Assembly (NCBI RefSeq): GCF_004799035.1
Contig: NZ_MWIO01000020.1
Location: 1-64,000 of the forward strand
Direction: 5' to 3'
DNA length: 64,000 bases
DNA from: Rhodanobacter lindaniclasticus
Lineage (GTDB): Bacteria > Pseudomonadota > Gammaproteobacteria > Xanthomonadales > Rhodanobacteraceae
Positions 46,689 to 56,066 of this stretch are shown here, piece after piece. The notes beneath the pieces were generated by a model. It was not told the origin of the DNA, made no database searches, and saw only the letters and a list, made by a program, of their open reading frames with translations. The first letter of the stretch is position 1, and each line of letters starts with the position of its first letter. Both the position numbers and the translations under genes were made by a program.

Positions 46689-48932
46689 CTATCGGCTCTG
46701 GCCCGGGGCGTCGGGAAACGTCAGCGATTCGTAGTACCGCAGCGGATGCGCCGGCGGCGCGTAGCCGGGCGGCAGCGGCAGGCTGTTGAGGCTCTGCCAG
46801 TAGGCGATGCTGGCGTCGCGCCACCATTGCGCCTCGCGCTGCTGGATGGCCAGGAATGCGGCGGCCTTGAGCTGGCGTTCGGCATCGACGTGGCCCTGCA
46901 GGCCGCGCCAGCTCGCACGCATCGTCTGCACCGCATCGAGGCCTCGCGTGTAGTGCTCCACCAGGGCCTGCCACAGCGTGGCGCCGGAGCGCATGCGGTA
47001 CGTCCAGGGCACGTGGTGGAACCAGAGCAGATACGCGTCCGGCACGCAGGCGAGGTCGGCAAGACAGCGCGCCAGCGGCGGCGCGTACTGCGCCACCGCG
47101 TCGCTGCCGGTGGCGGTACGATCGAAGCCGATGCCGCGCGCGTCGGCGCGGTTGTAGTACGTCGGGTTCCAGTCCGCACGCGGCAGGCTGTGGTCCCACG
47201 GCGCCGGCCCATAGTGGCTGCCGGCCCCCATCTGGTGGGCCAGGCCCAGCGGCGTCATGTAGTCGACCGCCGCCTCGCGCGAGGCCATCATCATGTCCAC
47301 CACCGGACCGACGAAGCCCGGGTCGTTCGAGAAGGTCATGCGCACCCAGTCGTCCGCGATCGCGCGCGCGGACTGTTGCGGATCCCACGCCAGACGGCCG
47401 AAGGCGTACCAGTTGGCCTGGTTGAAGTCCGAGCCGCACCAGTCACGCTCGCTGCCGGTGTTGGCGACGCCGGCGATGCCGCTCGGCGCATGGCCGTCCC
47501 TTCGTCCCTCGATCACCCTGGCCACGGTCGATCCCTTGCCGTGCGCCATGGTGTCGGCCGCGAGCGCCTCCTTGAACAGCGGCCCCAGATAGACCAGGTT
47601 CGTGGCGAAGCCCAGGTACTCCTTGGTGATCTGCAGCTCCATCATCAGCGGCGTCTTCGGCATCGCGCCGAACAGCGGGTTGAAGGGCTCGCGCGGCTGG
47701 AAATCGAGCGGGCCGTTCTTCACCTGCAGCAGCACGTTGGCGGCGAACTTGCCATCCAGCGGCTTGAACTCGTCCCAGGCCTGCTTGACCCGATCCTCGC
47801 CGGGGCGGTTCGCGTAGACGAAGGCGCGCCACATCACCACGCCGCCGTGTGGCGCGAGTGCGGCGGCGAGCATGTTGGCGCCATCGGCGTGAGTGCGACC
47901 GTAGTCCTGCGGGCCGGACTGGCCTTCCGAATGGGCCTTGACCAGGAAGCCGCCGAAATCCGGGATGAGCCGGTAGATCTCGTCCGCCTTGTCGCGCCAC
48001 CAGCCGCGCACCGCGGGGTCGAGCGGATCGGCGGTTTTCAATCCGCCCAGCCTGACAGGTGCGTCGAACGGCACGCTGAGGTAGGCGCGGATGCCCCAGG
48101 CGCGAAATACGCCGGCCAGTGCCGCCACCTTCAGCAGATACCGGTGCGTCAGGATCAGCGGGTCGGCATTGACGTTGTTGAGCACGCTGCCGTTGATGCC
48201 GATCGAGGCGTTGGCGCGGGCATAGTCGGTGTAGCGCGGATCCAGATCATCCGGCAGCGTCCACCAGTTCCAGAGGGACTGGCCGGCGTAGCCGCGCTCG
48301 ACGTGGCGGTCGAGATCGTCCCAGTGATCGAGCACGCGCAGCTGCATGCGCGGCGTGTCGCGCAGGTCGAGCGTTCCGGCGGGACGCCCGATCTGCAGCA
48401 GACGCAGGAATCGGAACGCGCCGTACAGGACGCCGATGTCGGTGTTGCCGGCAATCACCGTGGCGGCGTGGCCGTTCACGCGCATGCTCCTGACCAGGTA
48501 GCCCTCGCTGCCCAGATCCCGGGTGTCCAGGTGCAGGCTCGCGATCAGCGCCGACGATGACGGCGTGCCGGCGACGATGGCGCCGTCGCGGGTTACCTCG
48601 GCGGACAGCGGCGGTGGCGTGCCCAGCAGGCCGCCCAGGCCGCGCAGCAATTCACTGCGGGTCGCGGCCTGGGTCGACGTCGCCTTGCCCACGATCAGTT
48701 GCCCGGCCTGGTTGCGGTAGGCAGCGGCCGCCGCGGCAGGGAGCGGGTGGTAACGCAGCCACAGCTCGTAGCCGTCTTCGGCGCGGGCATGCCCCGCGCA
48801 CAGGCAGGCGGCCAGCGCCAGCAGGCCTGCGGCGAACGGGCGCCGGACGTGCTTCCGGAGTACGTTTCCCGCGCGCGATGTCGCCCCGCGGCGACGGCCG
48901 TGGTCGCCGGCGCGGACTGTTACCGCTAACAT
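46689..48932 (-). CDS. Exported GH67 alpha-glucuronidase
   Basis: The enzyme removes 4-O-methylglucuronic acid from the non-reducing end of glucuronoxylo-oligosaccharides. The 747 residues match bacterial GH67. Typical segments are LRVLDHWDDLDRHVERGYAG, the acid-bearing FLVKAHSEGQSGPQDYGR, VKNGPLDFQPREPFNPLF and MMELQITKEYLGF, which carry the catalytic carboxylates. A signal peptide follows a long basic start (RRPFAAGLLALAACLCAGHA). The start is doubtful: the only nearby in-frame ATG lies within the xyl-box and has no ribosome binding site; another ATG is at 48956. First gene of the xylan debranching operon. Confidence 0.88.
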   Translation of the reverse strand: MLAVTVRAGDHGRRRGATSRAGNVLRKHVRRPFAAGLLALAACLCAGHARAEDGYELWLRYHPLPAAAAAAYRNQAGQLIVGKATSTQAATRSELLRGLGGLLGTPPPLSAEVTRDGAIVAGTPSSSALIASLHLDTRDLGSEGYLVRSMRVNGHAATVIAGNTDIGVLYGAFRFLRLLQIGRPAGTLDLRDTPRMQLRVLDHWDDLDRHVERGYAGQSLWNWWTLPDDLDPRYTDYARANASIGINGSVLNNVNADPLILTHRYLLKVAALAGVFRAWGIRAYLSVPFDAPVRLGGLKTADPLDPAVRGWWRDKADEIYRLIPDFGGFLVKAHSEGQSGPQDYGRTHADGANMLAAALAPHGGVVMWRAFVYANRPGEDRVKQAWDEFKPLDGKFAANVLLQVKNGPLDFQPREPFNPLFGAMPKTPLMMELQITKEYLGFATNLVYLGPLFKEALAADTMAHGKGSTVARVIEGRRDGHAPSGIAGVANTGSERDWCGSDFNQANWYAFGRLAWDPQQSARAIADDWVRMTFSNDPGFVGPVVDMMMASREAAVDYMTPLGLAHQMGAGSHYGPAPWDHSLPRADWNPTYYNRADARGIGFDRTATGSDAVAQYAPPLARCLADLACVPDAYLLWFHHVPWTYRMRSGATLWQALVEHYTRGLDAVQTMRASWRGLQGHVDAERQLKAAAFLAIQQREAQWWRDASIAYWQSLNSLPLPPGYAPPAHPLRYYESLTFPDAPGQSR
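48918..48931. promoter_or_regulatory. xyl-box-like operator TGTTACCGCTAACA (GH67 / lacI)
   Basis: This copy has one mismatch from the perfect palindrome seen at 30289 and 54764. It sits between the divergent GH67 and LacI-type genes and overlaps the apparent GH67 start codon. It could serve both transcription units and give autoregulation of the regulator. Confidence 0.7.
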
Positions 48933-49044
48933 GCAGCCATGTCGAAATGTCGCCATGTTCGACTTACCATCGGAAGGGTTGCCGGTGCTTGGGGTCATCG
49001 CGTCGCGGCTTCCGGGCCACGAGTCCGCAGAAGGAAAAACGGCA

Positions 49045-50124
49045 TTGAACAAGACAGTCAGGAAATCGGTCCGCCGCAGGGGAATGGCCGTCACCATCGA
49101 CGAGGTGGCCGCGCTTGCCCAGGTATCGCCGATGACGGTGTCGCGTGTCGTCAACGGCCAGAGCAAGGTGCGCGAGTCGACACGCGAACGCGTGATGCAG
49201 GCGGTGGGCAAACTGGGCTACGTGCCGAACCGGGCGGCCAGTTCCCTTGCCGCCGCGCAGGATGCGCGAATCGCGCTCATCTACACCAATCCCAGCTCCG
49301 CCTATTTGCGCGAGCTCCTGCTGGGCGTGTTGCACGTGACGGCGCGTACCACGTTCCAGCTGATCATCGATGACTGGGAGGGCTTCGATGCCGCCGCTGA
49401 ACGCAAGGCCGCACGTACCCTGGGCGGGAGCGTGGGGGGCGTCATCCTGCCGCCGCCCCTGTGCGAATCGAAGGTGGTCATCGGGGAGCTGGGTCGTGCG
49501 GGCGTGCCGATGGTCGCGATCGCTTCGGGCAGTTTCAATCCCGATATCTCCAGCGTGCGCATCGACGATTTCCTGGCCGGCAAGGAAATCACCGAGTACC
49601 TGATCAAGGCCGGCCACACACGCATCGCCTGCGTCAAGGGCCACCCCAACCAGATGGCCAGCCAGCGTCGCTTCGAGGGCTACAAGGCTGCACTCAAGGA
49701 AGCGGGCATTGCGCCGGATGCGCAGCTGGTACAGCAAGGCTATTTCACCTACCGCTCGGGGCTGGACGCGACGGAGAAGCTGCTGTCGCTGCGCAAGCCG
49801 CCCACCGCGATCTTCGCCAGCAACGACGACATGGCCGTCGCCGCGGTTTCGGTGGCGCATCGACGCGGCCTGCAGGTGCCCCGGGATCTGTCCATTGTGG
49901 GCTTCGACGACACCTCGGCGGCGACCACCATCTGGCCCGAGCTCACCACCGTGCGCCAGCCGATCGGCAACATGGCCGACGCGGCGATCGACATCCTGCT
50001 GCGCGCGATCCGTCGCAAACCCGAAGACCACCGCGTGGTGGTCGACCATGTGATGGCGCATCAGCTGGTGGTGCGTGATTCGGTGGCACCTCCGCCGGTG
50101 CTCGCGCGCAAATCGGGTACCTGA
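49045..50124 (+). CDS. LacI-family regulator, XylR-like
   Basis: The 359-residue regulator has an N-terminal LacI helix-turn-helix (VTIDEVAALAQVSPMTVSRV, then KVRESTRERVMQAVGKLGY) and a periplasmic-binding-protein-like sugar-binding domain (GAGHT-type segment IKAGHTRIACVKG, then FASNDDMAVAAVS and DLSIVGFDDTSAA). The start is taken as TTG at 49045, with AAGGA upstream; an ATG at 49084 just before the HTH and upstream ATGs are alternatives. It is divergent from the xylan debranching operon, with an operator in between, and very probably represses the xyl-box genes until a xylose-containing ligand binds. Confidence 0.88.
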   Translation: MNKTVRKSVRRRGMAVTIDEVAALAQVSPMTVSRVVNGQSKVRESTRERVMQAVGKLGYVPNRAASSLAAAQDARIALIYTNPSSAYLRELLLGVLHVTARTTFQLIIDDWEGFDAAAERKAARTLGGSVGGVILPPPLCESKVVIGELGRAGVPMVAIASGSFNPDISSVRIDDFLAGKEITEYLIKAGHTRIACVKGHPNQMASQRRFEGYKAALKEAGIAPDAQLVQQGYFTYRSGLDATEKLLSLRKPPTAIFASNDDMAVAAVSVAHRRGLQVPRDLSIVGFDDTSAATTIWPELTTVRQPIGNMADAAIDILLRAIRRKPEDHRVVVDHVMAHQLVVRDSVAPPPVLARKSGT

Positions 50125-50320
50125 GGAACCACGCCGACCAGCGGGGCGGCTGCGCACGGGTTCGCGGGCCCCGGCGGTGGAAACCCGGGCAGCGGGGCAA
50201 AGCCGTTTTGGGTCAGGTTTGTCGATCATGTCGGGCAAACAGCCGTGGCCACTGACGGGAATGCGCGCAAGAGCTGGCCGGATGGAGGTGCCGTCACCGG
50301 CGTTCCCGCCACCCGGGCTC

Positions 50321-51775
50321 CTAACCTTCCATCTGCTCCAGCTCCTTGCCGCGCGTCTCGCGCACGCAGAACACCACGAAGATCACCGAGAGTGCGGCAG
50401 CGGCCGCGTACAGGCCGTAGGTGCCGGCCAGACCGATGCCGACCAGCAGCACCGGGAAACTCACCGTGATGACGAAGTTCGACATCCACTGCACGGCGCC
50501 GGCCACGGCCAGAGCCGAACCGCGGATCTGGTTGGGGAACATCTCGCCGAGCATCACCCACATCGCCGGCCCCCACGACGCGTTGAAGAACACCACGTAG
50601 ACGTTGGCGACGACCAGCGCCAGCGTGCCCCATGCGCGCGGCAGCGCCAGTTGTCCGCCGGCGTCGAGGGTGGCGTGGGTGAAGGCCACGGCGACCAGCG
50701 CCAGGGCGATGGTCATGCCCACGGAGCCGACCCACAGCAGCGGCTTGCGGCCGACGCGGTCGATCAGCGCGATGGCGACCAGGCAGGCACCGATGCTCAG
50801 CGCACCGGACAGCACGTTGATCAGCAGCGCGTCGCTTTCGGAGAAGCCCACCGCCTGCCACAGCACCGCGCCGTAATAGAACACCACGTTGATGCCGACC
50901 AACTGCTGGAACGCGGCCAGGCCGACGCCCACCCACACGATCGGGCGCACGCGGCCTTTGGCCCTGTCGATCAGATCCGACAGGCGCGGACGATGCCGGT
51001 CGTGCGCCAGTGATGCGTCGATCTCCTGGAGCTTCTCGCGCGCCGTGGATTCGCCGTAGAGCCGGCCCAGGATGGTCAGCGCCTCGGCGTCGCGCCGCTT
51101 CAGCGCCAGGAAACGCGGACTTTCGGGAATGAACAGCAGCGAGCCCAGGAACAGCGCCGAGGGCAAGGCCTGCACCCAGAACATCCAGCGCCAGGCCGCC
51201 TGCTGCAGCCACAGCGTGCCGGTGGATGCGCCGGCTGCCTGGGCCAGCAGGTAATTGCTGAGAAAGGCGCAGAACAGGCCGCCGATGATGGCGATCTGCT
51301 GCATCGTGGCCAGCCGCCCGCGATAGCGCGCCGGCGCCACCTCGGCAATGTAGGCCGGGGCGATGATGCTGGCGGCGCCCACGGCGAAGCCGCCGGTCAC
51401 GCGCGCGGCGATGAACCACCAGGCGGTGGCCGACGCACCGGCACCCAGCGCCGACAGCAGGAACAGCACCGCGGTGACCAGCAATACCGAGCGGCGTCCC
51501 CAGCGATCGGCCACGCGCCCGGCGAAGAACGCGCCGACCACGCAGCCGAGCAGCATCGAGCCGACTTCGAAGCCGGTGGCGGCCGCCCCGGTGCCGAAGG
51601 CCGCCTTCAGGCCGTCGATGCTGCCATTGATGACGCCGCTGTCGAAGCCGAACAGGAAGCCGCCAAGGGTGGCCACGCAACTGATCCGCACGACCAGCCG
51701 CAGGTTCTCCTCCCGTGGCGCGGGAGCGGCGGGTTCACGCGCAAGACTTTGCACACTGGATGTGTTCGCTGCCAT
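50321..51775 (-). CDS. xylE: Sugar porter (MFS), probable D-xylose:H+ symporter
   Basis: The 484-residue protein has twelve membrane helices and the sugar-porter signatures GGFLFGFDSGVINGSI, GRVADRWGRRSVLL, PAYIAEVAPARYRGRL, LFIPESPRFLAL, LVGINVVFYYG and ALIDRVGRKPLL. The QQLVGIN region contributes to hexose/pentose binding in XylE and GLUT proteins. It follows xylA by 87 bases in the xylB-xylA direction, so xylose uptake is the likely role; glucose is possible. AGGAGGGG lies just upstream of the ATG. Confidence 0.88.
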   Translation of the reverse strand: MAANTSSVQSLAREPAAPAPREENLRLVVRISCVATLGGFLFGFDSGVINGSIDGLKAAFGTGAAATGFEVGSMLLGCVVGAFFAGRVADRWGRRSVLLVTAVLFLLSALGAGASATAWWFIAARVTGGFAVGAASIIAPAYIAEVAPARYRGRLATMQQIAIIGGLFCAFLSNYLLAQAAGASTGTLWLQQAAWRWMFWVQALPSALFLGSLLFIPESPRFLALKRRDAEALTILGRLYGESTAREKLQEIDASLAHDRHRPRLSDLIDRAKGRVRPIVWVGVGLAAFQQLVGINVVFYYGAVLWQAVGFSESDALLINVLSGALSIGACLVAIALIDRVGRKPLLWVGSVGMTIALALVAVAFTHATLDAGGQLALPRAWGTLALVVANVYVVFFNASWGPAMWVMLGEMFPNQIRGSALAVAGAVQWMSNFVITVSFPVLLVGIGLAGTYGLYAAAAALSVIFVVFCVRETRGKELEQMEG

Positions 51776-51862
51776 TTCCGGTTCCCCTCCTGCGTCGATG
51801 CCGGCCCCGGCCGGTGCGCGGCCCTCCCCGCCACGACCGGTGCGACTGGCGATGCGCCGGTG

Positions 51863-53203
51863 TCAGCGCGCCAGGTACTGATTGATGAGGTTCTCGTAGC
51901 GTTCCTGCTTGCCGCTGGTCTGGATCGGCTCGCCATGGCCGGCGGCCAGGTCGCGCAGCGCGGCCAGATCCGTCTTGCCCTGCGCAAAATCGCGTCCCGG
52001 GCCTTCATCGAAACTGGCGTAACGTTCGGCGCGCCAGCGTTCCCACGGTGACTGCGTCTGCAGCGCATAGGCCACTTCCAGGCCTCGCGCAAAGCTGTCC
52101 ATGCCGCCGATGTGGGCGAGGAACAGGTCTTCGCCGTCGGTGGACTCGCGACGCAGCTTGGCGTCGAAGTTCACGCCGCCCGGCGCCAGTCCGCCCTGGC
52201 GCAGCACCACCATCATCGCGCCCACGGTGTCGTACAGGTCGCTGGGGAACTGGTCGGTGTCCCAGCCGTTCTGCGGGTTGCCGCGGTTGCCGTCGATGCT
52301 GCCCAGCAGGCCGTGGTCGGAGGCCATCTGCAGGTCGTGCTCGAAGGTGTGCCCGGCGAGCGTGGCGTGGTTGGCCTCGACGTTGAGCTTGAAATCCCTG
52401 TCCAGGCCGTGCTGCTTGAGGAAGCCGACCACGGTCGAGGCGTCGAAGTCGTACTGGTGTTTCATCGGCTCCATCGGCTTGGGTTCGATCAGGAAATTGC
52501 CCTTGAAGCCGATGCTGCGGCCGTAGTCGCGCGCGGTGGCGAGGAAGCGTGCGAAATGTTCGAGCTCGCGCCGGGTGTCGGTGTTGTGCAGCGTGGCGTA
52601 GCCCTCGCGGCCGCCCCAGAACACGTAGTTGGCACCCCCCAGCTCGACGGTGGCCTCCAAGGCGGCCTTGACCTGCACCGCGGCGCGCGCCACCACGGCG
52701 AAATCGGGATTGGTCGCCGCGCCGTTCATGTAGCGCGGGTGGGTGAACAGGTTGGCGGTGCCCCACAGCAGCTTGAGGCCGGTGGCCTGCTGGCGCTCCC
52801 CGGCCAGGGCCACCATGTGCTTGAGGTTCTTCTCGTAGGCGACGACGTCCTCGGCATCCGGTGCGATGTCGTTGTCATGGAAGCAGTAGTACGGCACGCC
52901 CAGCTTGGTGAAGAATTCGAACGCGGCGTCGAGCTTGTCTTCGGCGCGCGCCAGCGGCGTGTCCGCGGACCGGTTCCAGAGGTAATCGCGGGTGCCGGGT
53001 CCGAACGGATCGTTGCCGGTGTTGCAGAAGGTATGCCAGTAGCACACCGCGAAGCGCAGGTGCTCGGCCATGGTCTTGTCGCCGAGCTTCTTGCCGGCGT
53101 CATAGTGCTTGAACGACAGCGGGTTGTCCGACTCGCGGCCTTCGTAGGGAATGCGACCGATGCCGGGGAAGTATTCGCGTTTGCCGATGAAGGGCGTGCT
53201 CAT
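51863..53203 (-). CDS. xylA: Xylose isomerase
   Basis: XylA converts D-xylose to D-xylulose. The 446-residue, group II-length protein opens with [18 protein letters not shown]. It has the catalytic His in [12 protein letters not shown], the metal ligands in [15 protein letters not shown] and [17 protein letters not shown], and [20 protein letters not shown]. The start overlaps the xylB stop (ATGA), confirming the operon order xylB-xylA. Confidence 0.98.
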   Translation of the reverse strand: MSTPFIGKREYFPGIGRIPYEGRESDNPLSFKHYDAGKKLGDKTMAEHLRFAVCYWHTFCNTGNDPFGPGTRDYLWNRSADTPLARAEDKLDAAFEFFTKLGVPYYCFHDNDIAPDAEDVVAYEKNLKHMVALAGERQQATGLKLLWGTANLFTHPRYMNGAATNPDFAVVARAAVQVKAALEATVELGGANYVFWGGREGYATLHNTDTRRELEHFARFLATARDYGRSIGFKGNFLIEPKPMEPMKHQYDFDASTVVGFLKQHGLDRDFKLNVEANHATLAGHTFEHDLQMASDHGLLGSIDGNRGNPQNGWDTDQFPSDLYDTVGAMMVVLRQGGLAPGGVNFDAKLRRESTDGEDLFLAHIGGMDSFARGLEVAYALQTQSPWERWRAERYASFDEGPGRDFAQGKTDLAALRDLAAGHGEPIQTSGKQERYENLINQYLAR

Positions 53204-54744
53204 GGGATGGGATGCCTCGTTGTCGATGCGTGAGGGGATCCGGGCGTGGCAGCGTCCGGGGTGTCGGCCGCGATGGCTTCCAGCTGATGCAGGAAGCGGT
53301 CGTAGTGCCGTCGATAGGCCGTGGCGGCATCCACGTCGGGTCGGGTGGAAAGTTCGGGCGCCAGGCGGACGTGCTCGTCCGTGACGGCGGCGATGGCGGC
53401 GCGCCCGCCATCGGCATGGTCCAGCGCCCACAGCGCCTGCAGGGCGGCGCCGAATGCCGCGCCTTCGGTCTGCGCGGGCACGTCCACCGGCAGTTCGAAG
53501 ATGTCGGCGATCATCTGTCGCCAGGCGGGGCTGTGGCTGCCCCCGCCGGTAAGGCGGATCGCGTCGAAGTGCAGCCCGGCGGCCAGCAGGAAGTCGTAGC
53601 CGCGGCGCAGCGTGTAGCTGGCACCTTCCATGGCGGCACGGTAGAGGTTGCCGCGGGTGAGGTTGGCCGCGTCCATGCCATGCAGGCTGGCGCGTGCGTG
53701 CGGCAGGTTGGGCGTGCGCTCGCCGTGGAAGAACGGCAGCAGCACCAGTCCATCCGCGCCCGGCGTGGTGCCGGCCATCACCGCGTCGCCGTCGCGGCGG
53801 TCGAAACCGAAAGCACGCGCCACGTTGTCCGTGGCCACGGTGCAGTTCATGGTGCAGATCAGCGGCAGCCAACCGCCGGTCGAGGAGCAGAACGCGGCCC
53901 ACCGACCGGCGTCGTCGACTACCGGACGGTCGGCGTGCGCGAACAGCGTGCCGGAGGTGCCCAGGCTCATGCTCAGCACGCCGGGGACCACGTTGCCGGT
54001 ACCGATCGCCGCCATCATGTTGTCGCCGCCGCCGGCTGACACGCGTAGTGTCCGCGGCAGCCCGAGTTCGTCGGCGGCTGCCGGGGAGATGCGGAAACTC
54101 GCATCGGCCTCGACCAGCGGCGGCAGGCAGGCGGCGAGGTCGCGCTCGCCGTCGGTTGCGGCCAGCATGGGGGCCGACCAGCGTCGCGTGCGCACGTCCA
54201 GCCAGCCCGTGCCGGAGGCATCGCCGTGTTCCATCCAGCGCTCGCCGGTCAGCCAGAAATTCACGTAGTCGTGGGGCAGCGCGATGATGGCCAGTTGCCG
54301 GTACACCTCGGGCCGATGCCGGCGCGTCCACGGCAGCTTCGACGCCGTGTAGCCGGCCAGGACGGGATTGCCGGCCAGTTCGATGCAGCGTGCCGCGCCA
54401 CCCGCCGAAGCCATGATGTCGTCGCACTCGCGCTGCGTGCTGGTGTCGCACCACAGTTTCGCCGGAGCCAGCACGCGGCCGGAAACATCCAGCGGCACCA
54501 AGCCATGCTGCTGCCCCGACACGCCCAGGGCAACCACCTGAGCGCGCTGCATCGCCGTCAGCTTCGCAAGACAGACGCGGATCGCGTCGATCCACCACTC
54601 GGGCATCTGCTCGCAGCTGCCGTCACCACCCACGATCATCTCGAGCGGATGGCTGTGCGTGGCAACGACACGATGCGTTGCAAAATCGTAGGCAACGAGC
54701 TTGACGCTCTGGCTGCCCACGTCGAGTCCGACGACCAAGCCCAT
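53200..54744 (-). CDS. xylB: Xylulokinase
   Basis: XylB phosphorylates D-xylulose to xylulose-5-phosphate for the pentose phosphate pathway. The 514-residue FGGY kinase has the ATP-binding start [30 protein letters not shown], the catalytic Asp region [13 protein letters not shown] and the C-terminal signature [24 protein letters not shown] lies before the ATG. A perfect xyl-box lies 19 bases upstream of the start, with a TAACAT -10-like element inside it, so repression should be tight. First gene of xylB-xylA-xylE. Confidence 0.96.
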   Translation of the reverse strand: MGLVVGLDVGSQSVKLVAYDFATHRVVATHSHPLEMIVGGDGSCEQMPEWWIDAIRVCLAKLTAMQRAQVVALGVSGQQHGLVPLDVSGRVLAPAKLWCDTSTQRECDDIMASAGGAARCIELAGNPVLAGYTASKLPWTRRHRPEVYRQLAIIALPHDYVNFWLTGERWMEHGDASGTGWLDVRTRRWSAPMLAATDGERDLAACLPPLVEADASFRISPAAADELGLPRTLRVSAGGGDNMMAAIGTGNVVPGVLSMSLGTSGTLFAHADRPVVDDAGRWAAFCSSTGGWLPLICTMNCTVATDNVARAFGFDRRDGDAVMAGTTPGADGLVLLPFFHGERTPNLPHARASLHGMDAANLTRGNLYRAAMEGASYTLRRGYDFLLAAGLHFDAIRLTGGGSHSPAWRQMIADIFELPVDVPAQTEGAAFGAALQALWALDHADGGRAAIAAVTDEHVRLAPELSTRPDVDAATAYRRHYDRFLHQLEAIAADTPDAATPGSPHASTTRHPIP

Positions 54745-54763
54745 GCGCAGTGGCTTCCGAGAA

Positions 54764-54777
54764 TGTTAGCGCTAACA
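54764..54777. promoter_or_regulatory. xyl-box operator TGTTAGCGCTAACA (xylBA operon)
   Basis: A perfect palindrome identical to the one before the receptor operon. On the minus strand TAACAT overlaps its end as a -10, and TTGCGC lies 18 bases upstream as a -35, so the operator covers the promoter. The word GCTAGCGC just outside may be a half site. Confidence 0.82.
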
Positions 54778-54977
54778 CAAAAGCTAGCGCAAAAAAGCCC
54801 GGCTGGCAAGAACGAGACTCTGGTGGCCGTCGAGGCCGCTCGTCGGCGTGGCTGCAGGCAGGTGCTGGTGCGAACCCGCGCACCGGCCCTGCCGTGGTGG
54901 CATGAGCTGTTGCAGCGCCCGCGGCGCGCGTGGATGGATGGGCGCTGGCGTGCGCCGGGAGCGCGTGGCGGCTGGCG

Positions 54978-56021
54978 CTATTTCACTGCCAGCGCCAACA
55001 CGATGCCGATCCACAGCGTCAGGCCCAGCCAGTTGTTGTGGCGGAAGGCAGCCAGGCAGGCGTCGCGCTCGCGCCTGCGGATCAGCCACAGCTGATAGGC
55101 GAACAGACCGGCGGCAACGAGCAGGCCCAGCCAGTACGGCCAGCCCAGGCCGGCGCGCTGGCCGACGAACAGCAGGGCCAGCAGCAGGGTGCCCATCAGC
55201 ATGCCGAGGATCGGCAGATCGGCGTCGCCGAACAGGATCGCGGTGGATTTCACGCCGACCTTGAGGTCGTCGTCGCGGTCGACCATGGCGTACTCGGTGT
55301 CGTAGATCACCGACCACAGGATGTTGCCGAGGAACAACAGCCAGCCCAGCGGCGGCACGGTGTGCGTCACCGCGGCGAACGCCATCGGGATCGACCAGCC
55401 GAACGCCGCGCCCAGCACCACCTGCGGCAGGTAGGTCCAGCGCTTGGTGAACGGATAGATCGCCGCCAGCGCGGCGCCGGCGAAGGCCAGCTTGATCGTC
55501 AGCGCATTGGTGAACAGCACCAGCACGAAGGCGACCGCCAGCAACGCGGCGAACACCAGCAGAGCCTCGTTGGGCGTCACCCGCCCGGCGGCGATCGGTC
55601 GCCCGGCGGTACGCGCCACCTGCGGGTCGAGCTTGCGGTCGGCGTAGTCGTTGATCGCGCAGCCGGCCGCGCGCATCGCGAACACGCCGAGGGTGAAGAT
55701 GATCAGCGGCTTCCACGGCGGGAAATCGCCGGCGGCCAGCCACAGCGCCCACCAGGTCGGCCACAGCAGCAGCAGCGCGCCGATCGGCCGGTCCATGCGG
55801 GTCAGCACCAGGTAGTCGCGGGCTTTCTCGCGGTGGCGTGCCGGCAACTTCTGCAGCAACCAGTCGAGCACGCGGGTGGCGCGGGTGGAGCTGTCCGCGG
55901 GACGCGCAACGGCGGGCTTGGCGACGGTTTTCGTCGTCGCGGCCGGTCGTGATCGCGGCCGCACGGCCGGCGCGGGTGCGCCGGGCTTGCGGGGTTTGCG
56001 TTTGCGCGGAGGCGTGGCCAT
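54978..56021 (-). CDS. ubiA: 4-hydroxybenzoate polyprenyltransferase UbiA with basic N-terminal extension
   Basis: UbiA attaches the polyprenyl chain to 4-hydroxybenzoate in ubiquinone synthesis, in the inner membrane. The 347-residue protein has the two Asp motifs NDYADRKLD and DTEYAMVDRDDDLK and about eight membrane helices. It carries an unusual N-terminal stretch of about 50 residues rich in Lys, Arg, Pro and Ala (PPRKRKPRKPGAPAPA), beyond the usual 290 residues. A later Met near residue 76 falls inside the conserved RMDRPIGALLLLWP, so the extension is probably translated. ubiC is not adjacent. Confidence 0.93.
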   Translation of the reverse strand: MATPPRKRKPRKPGAPAPAVRPRSRPAATTKTVAKPAVARPADSSTRATRVLDWLLQKLPARHREKARDYLVLTRMDRPIGALLLLWPTWWALWLAAGDFPPWKPLIIFTLGVFAMRAAGCAINDYADRKLDPQVARTAGRPIAAGRVTPNEALLVFAALLAVAFVLVLFTNALTIKLAFAGAALAAIYPFTKRWTYLPQVVLGAAFGWSIPMAFAAVTHTVPPLGWLLFLGNILWSVIYDTEYAMVDRDDDLKVGVKSTAILFGDADLPILGMLMGTLLLALLFVGQRAGLGWPYWLGLLVAAGLFAYQLWLIRRRERDACLAAFRHNNWLGLTLWIGIVLALAVK

Positions 56022-56066
56022 CGCCGGGAGTTTAGCGTGCGTCGCGCGGGCGCAGCGCCAAGCCCG

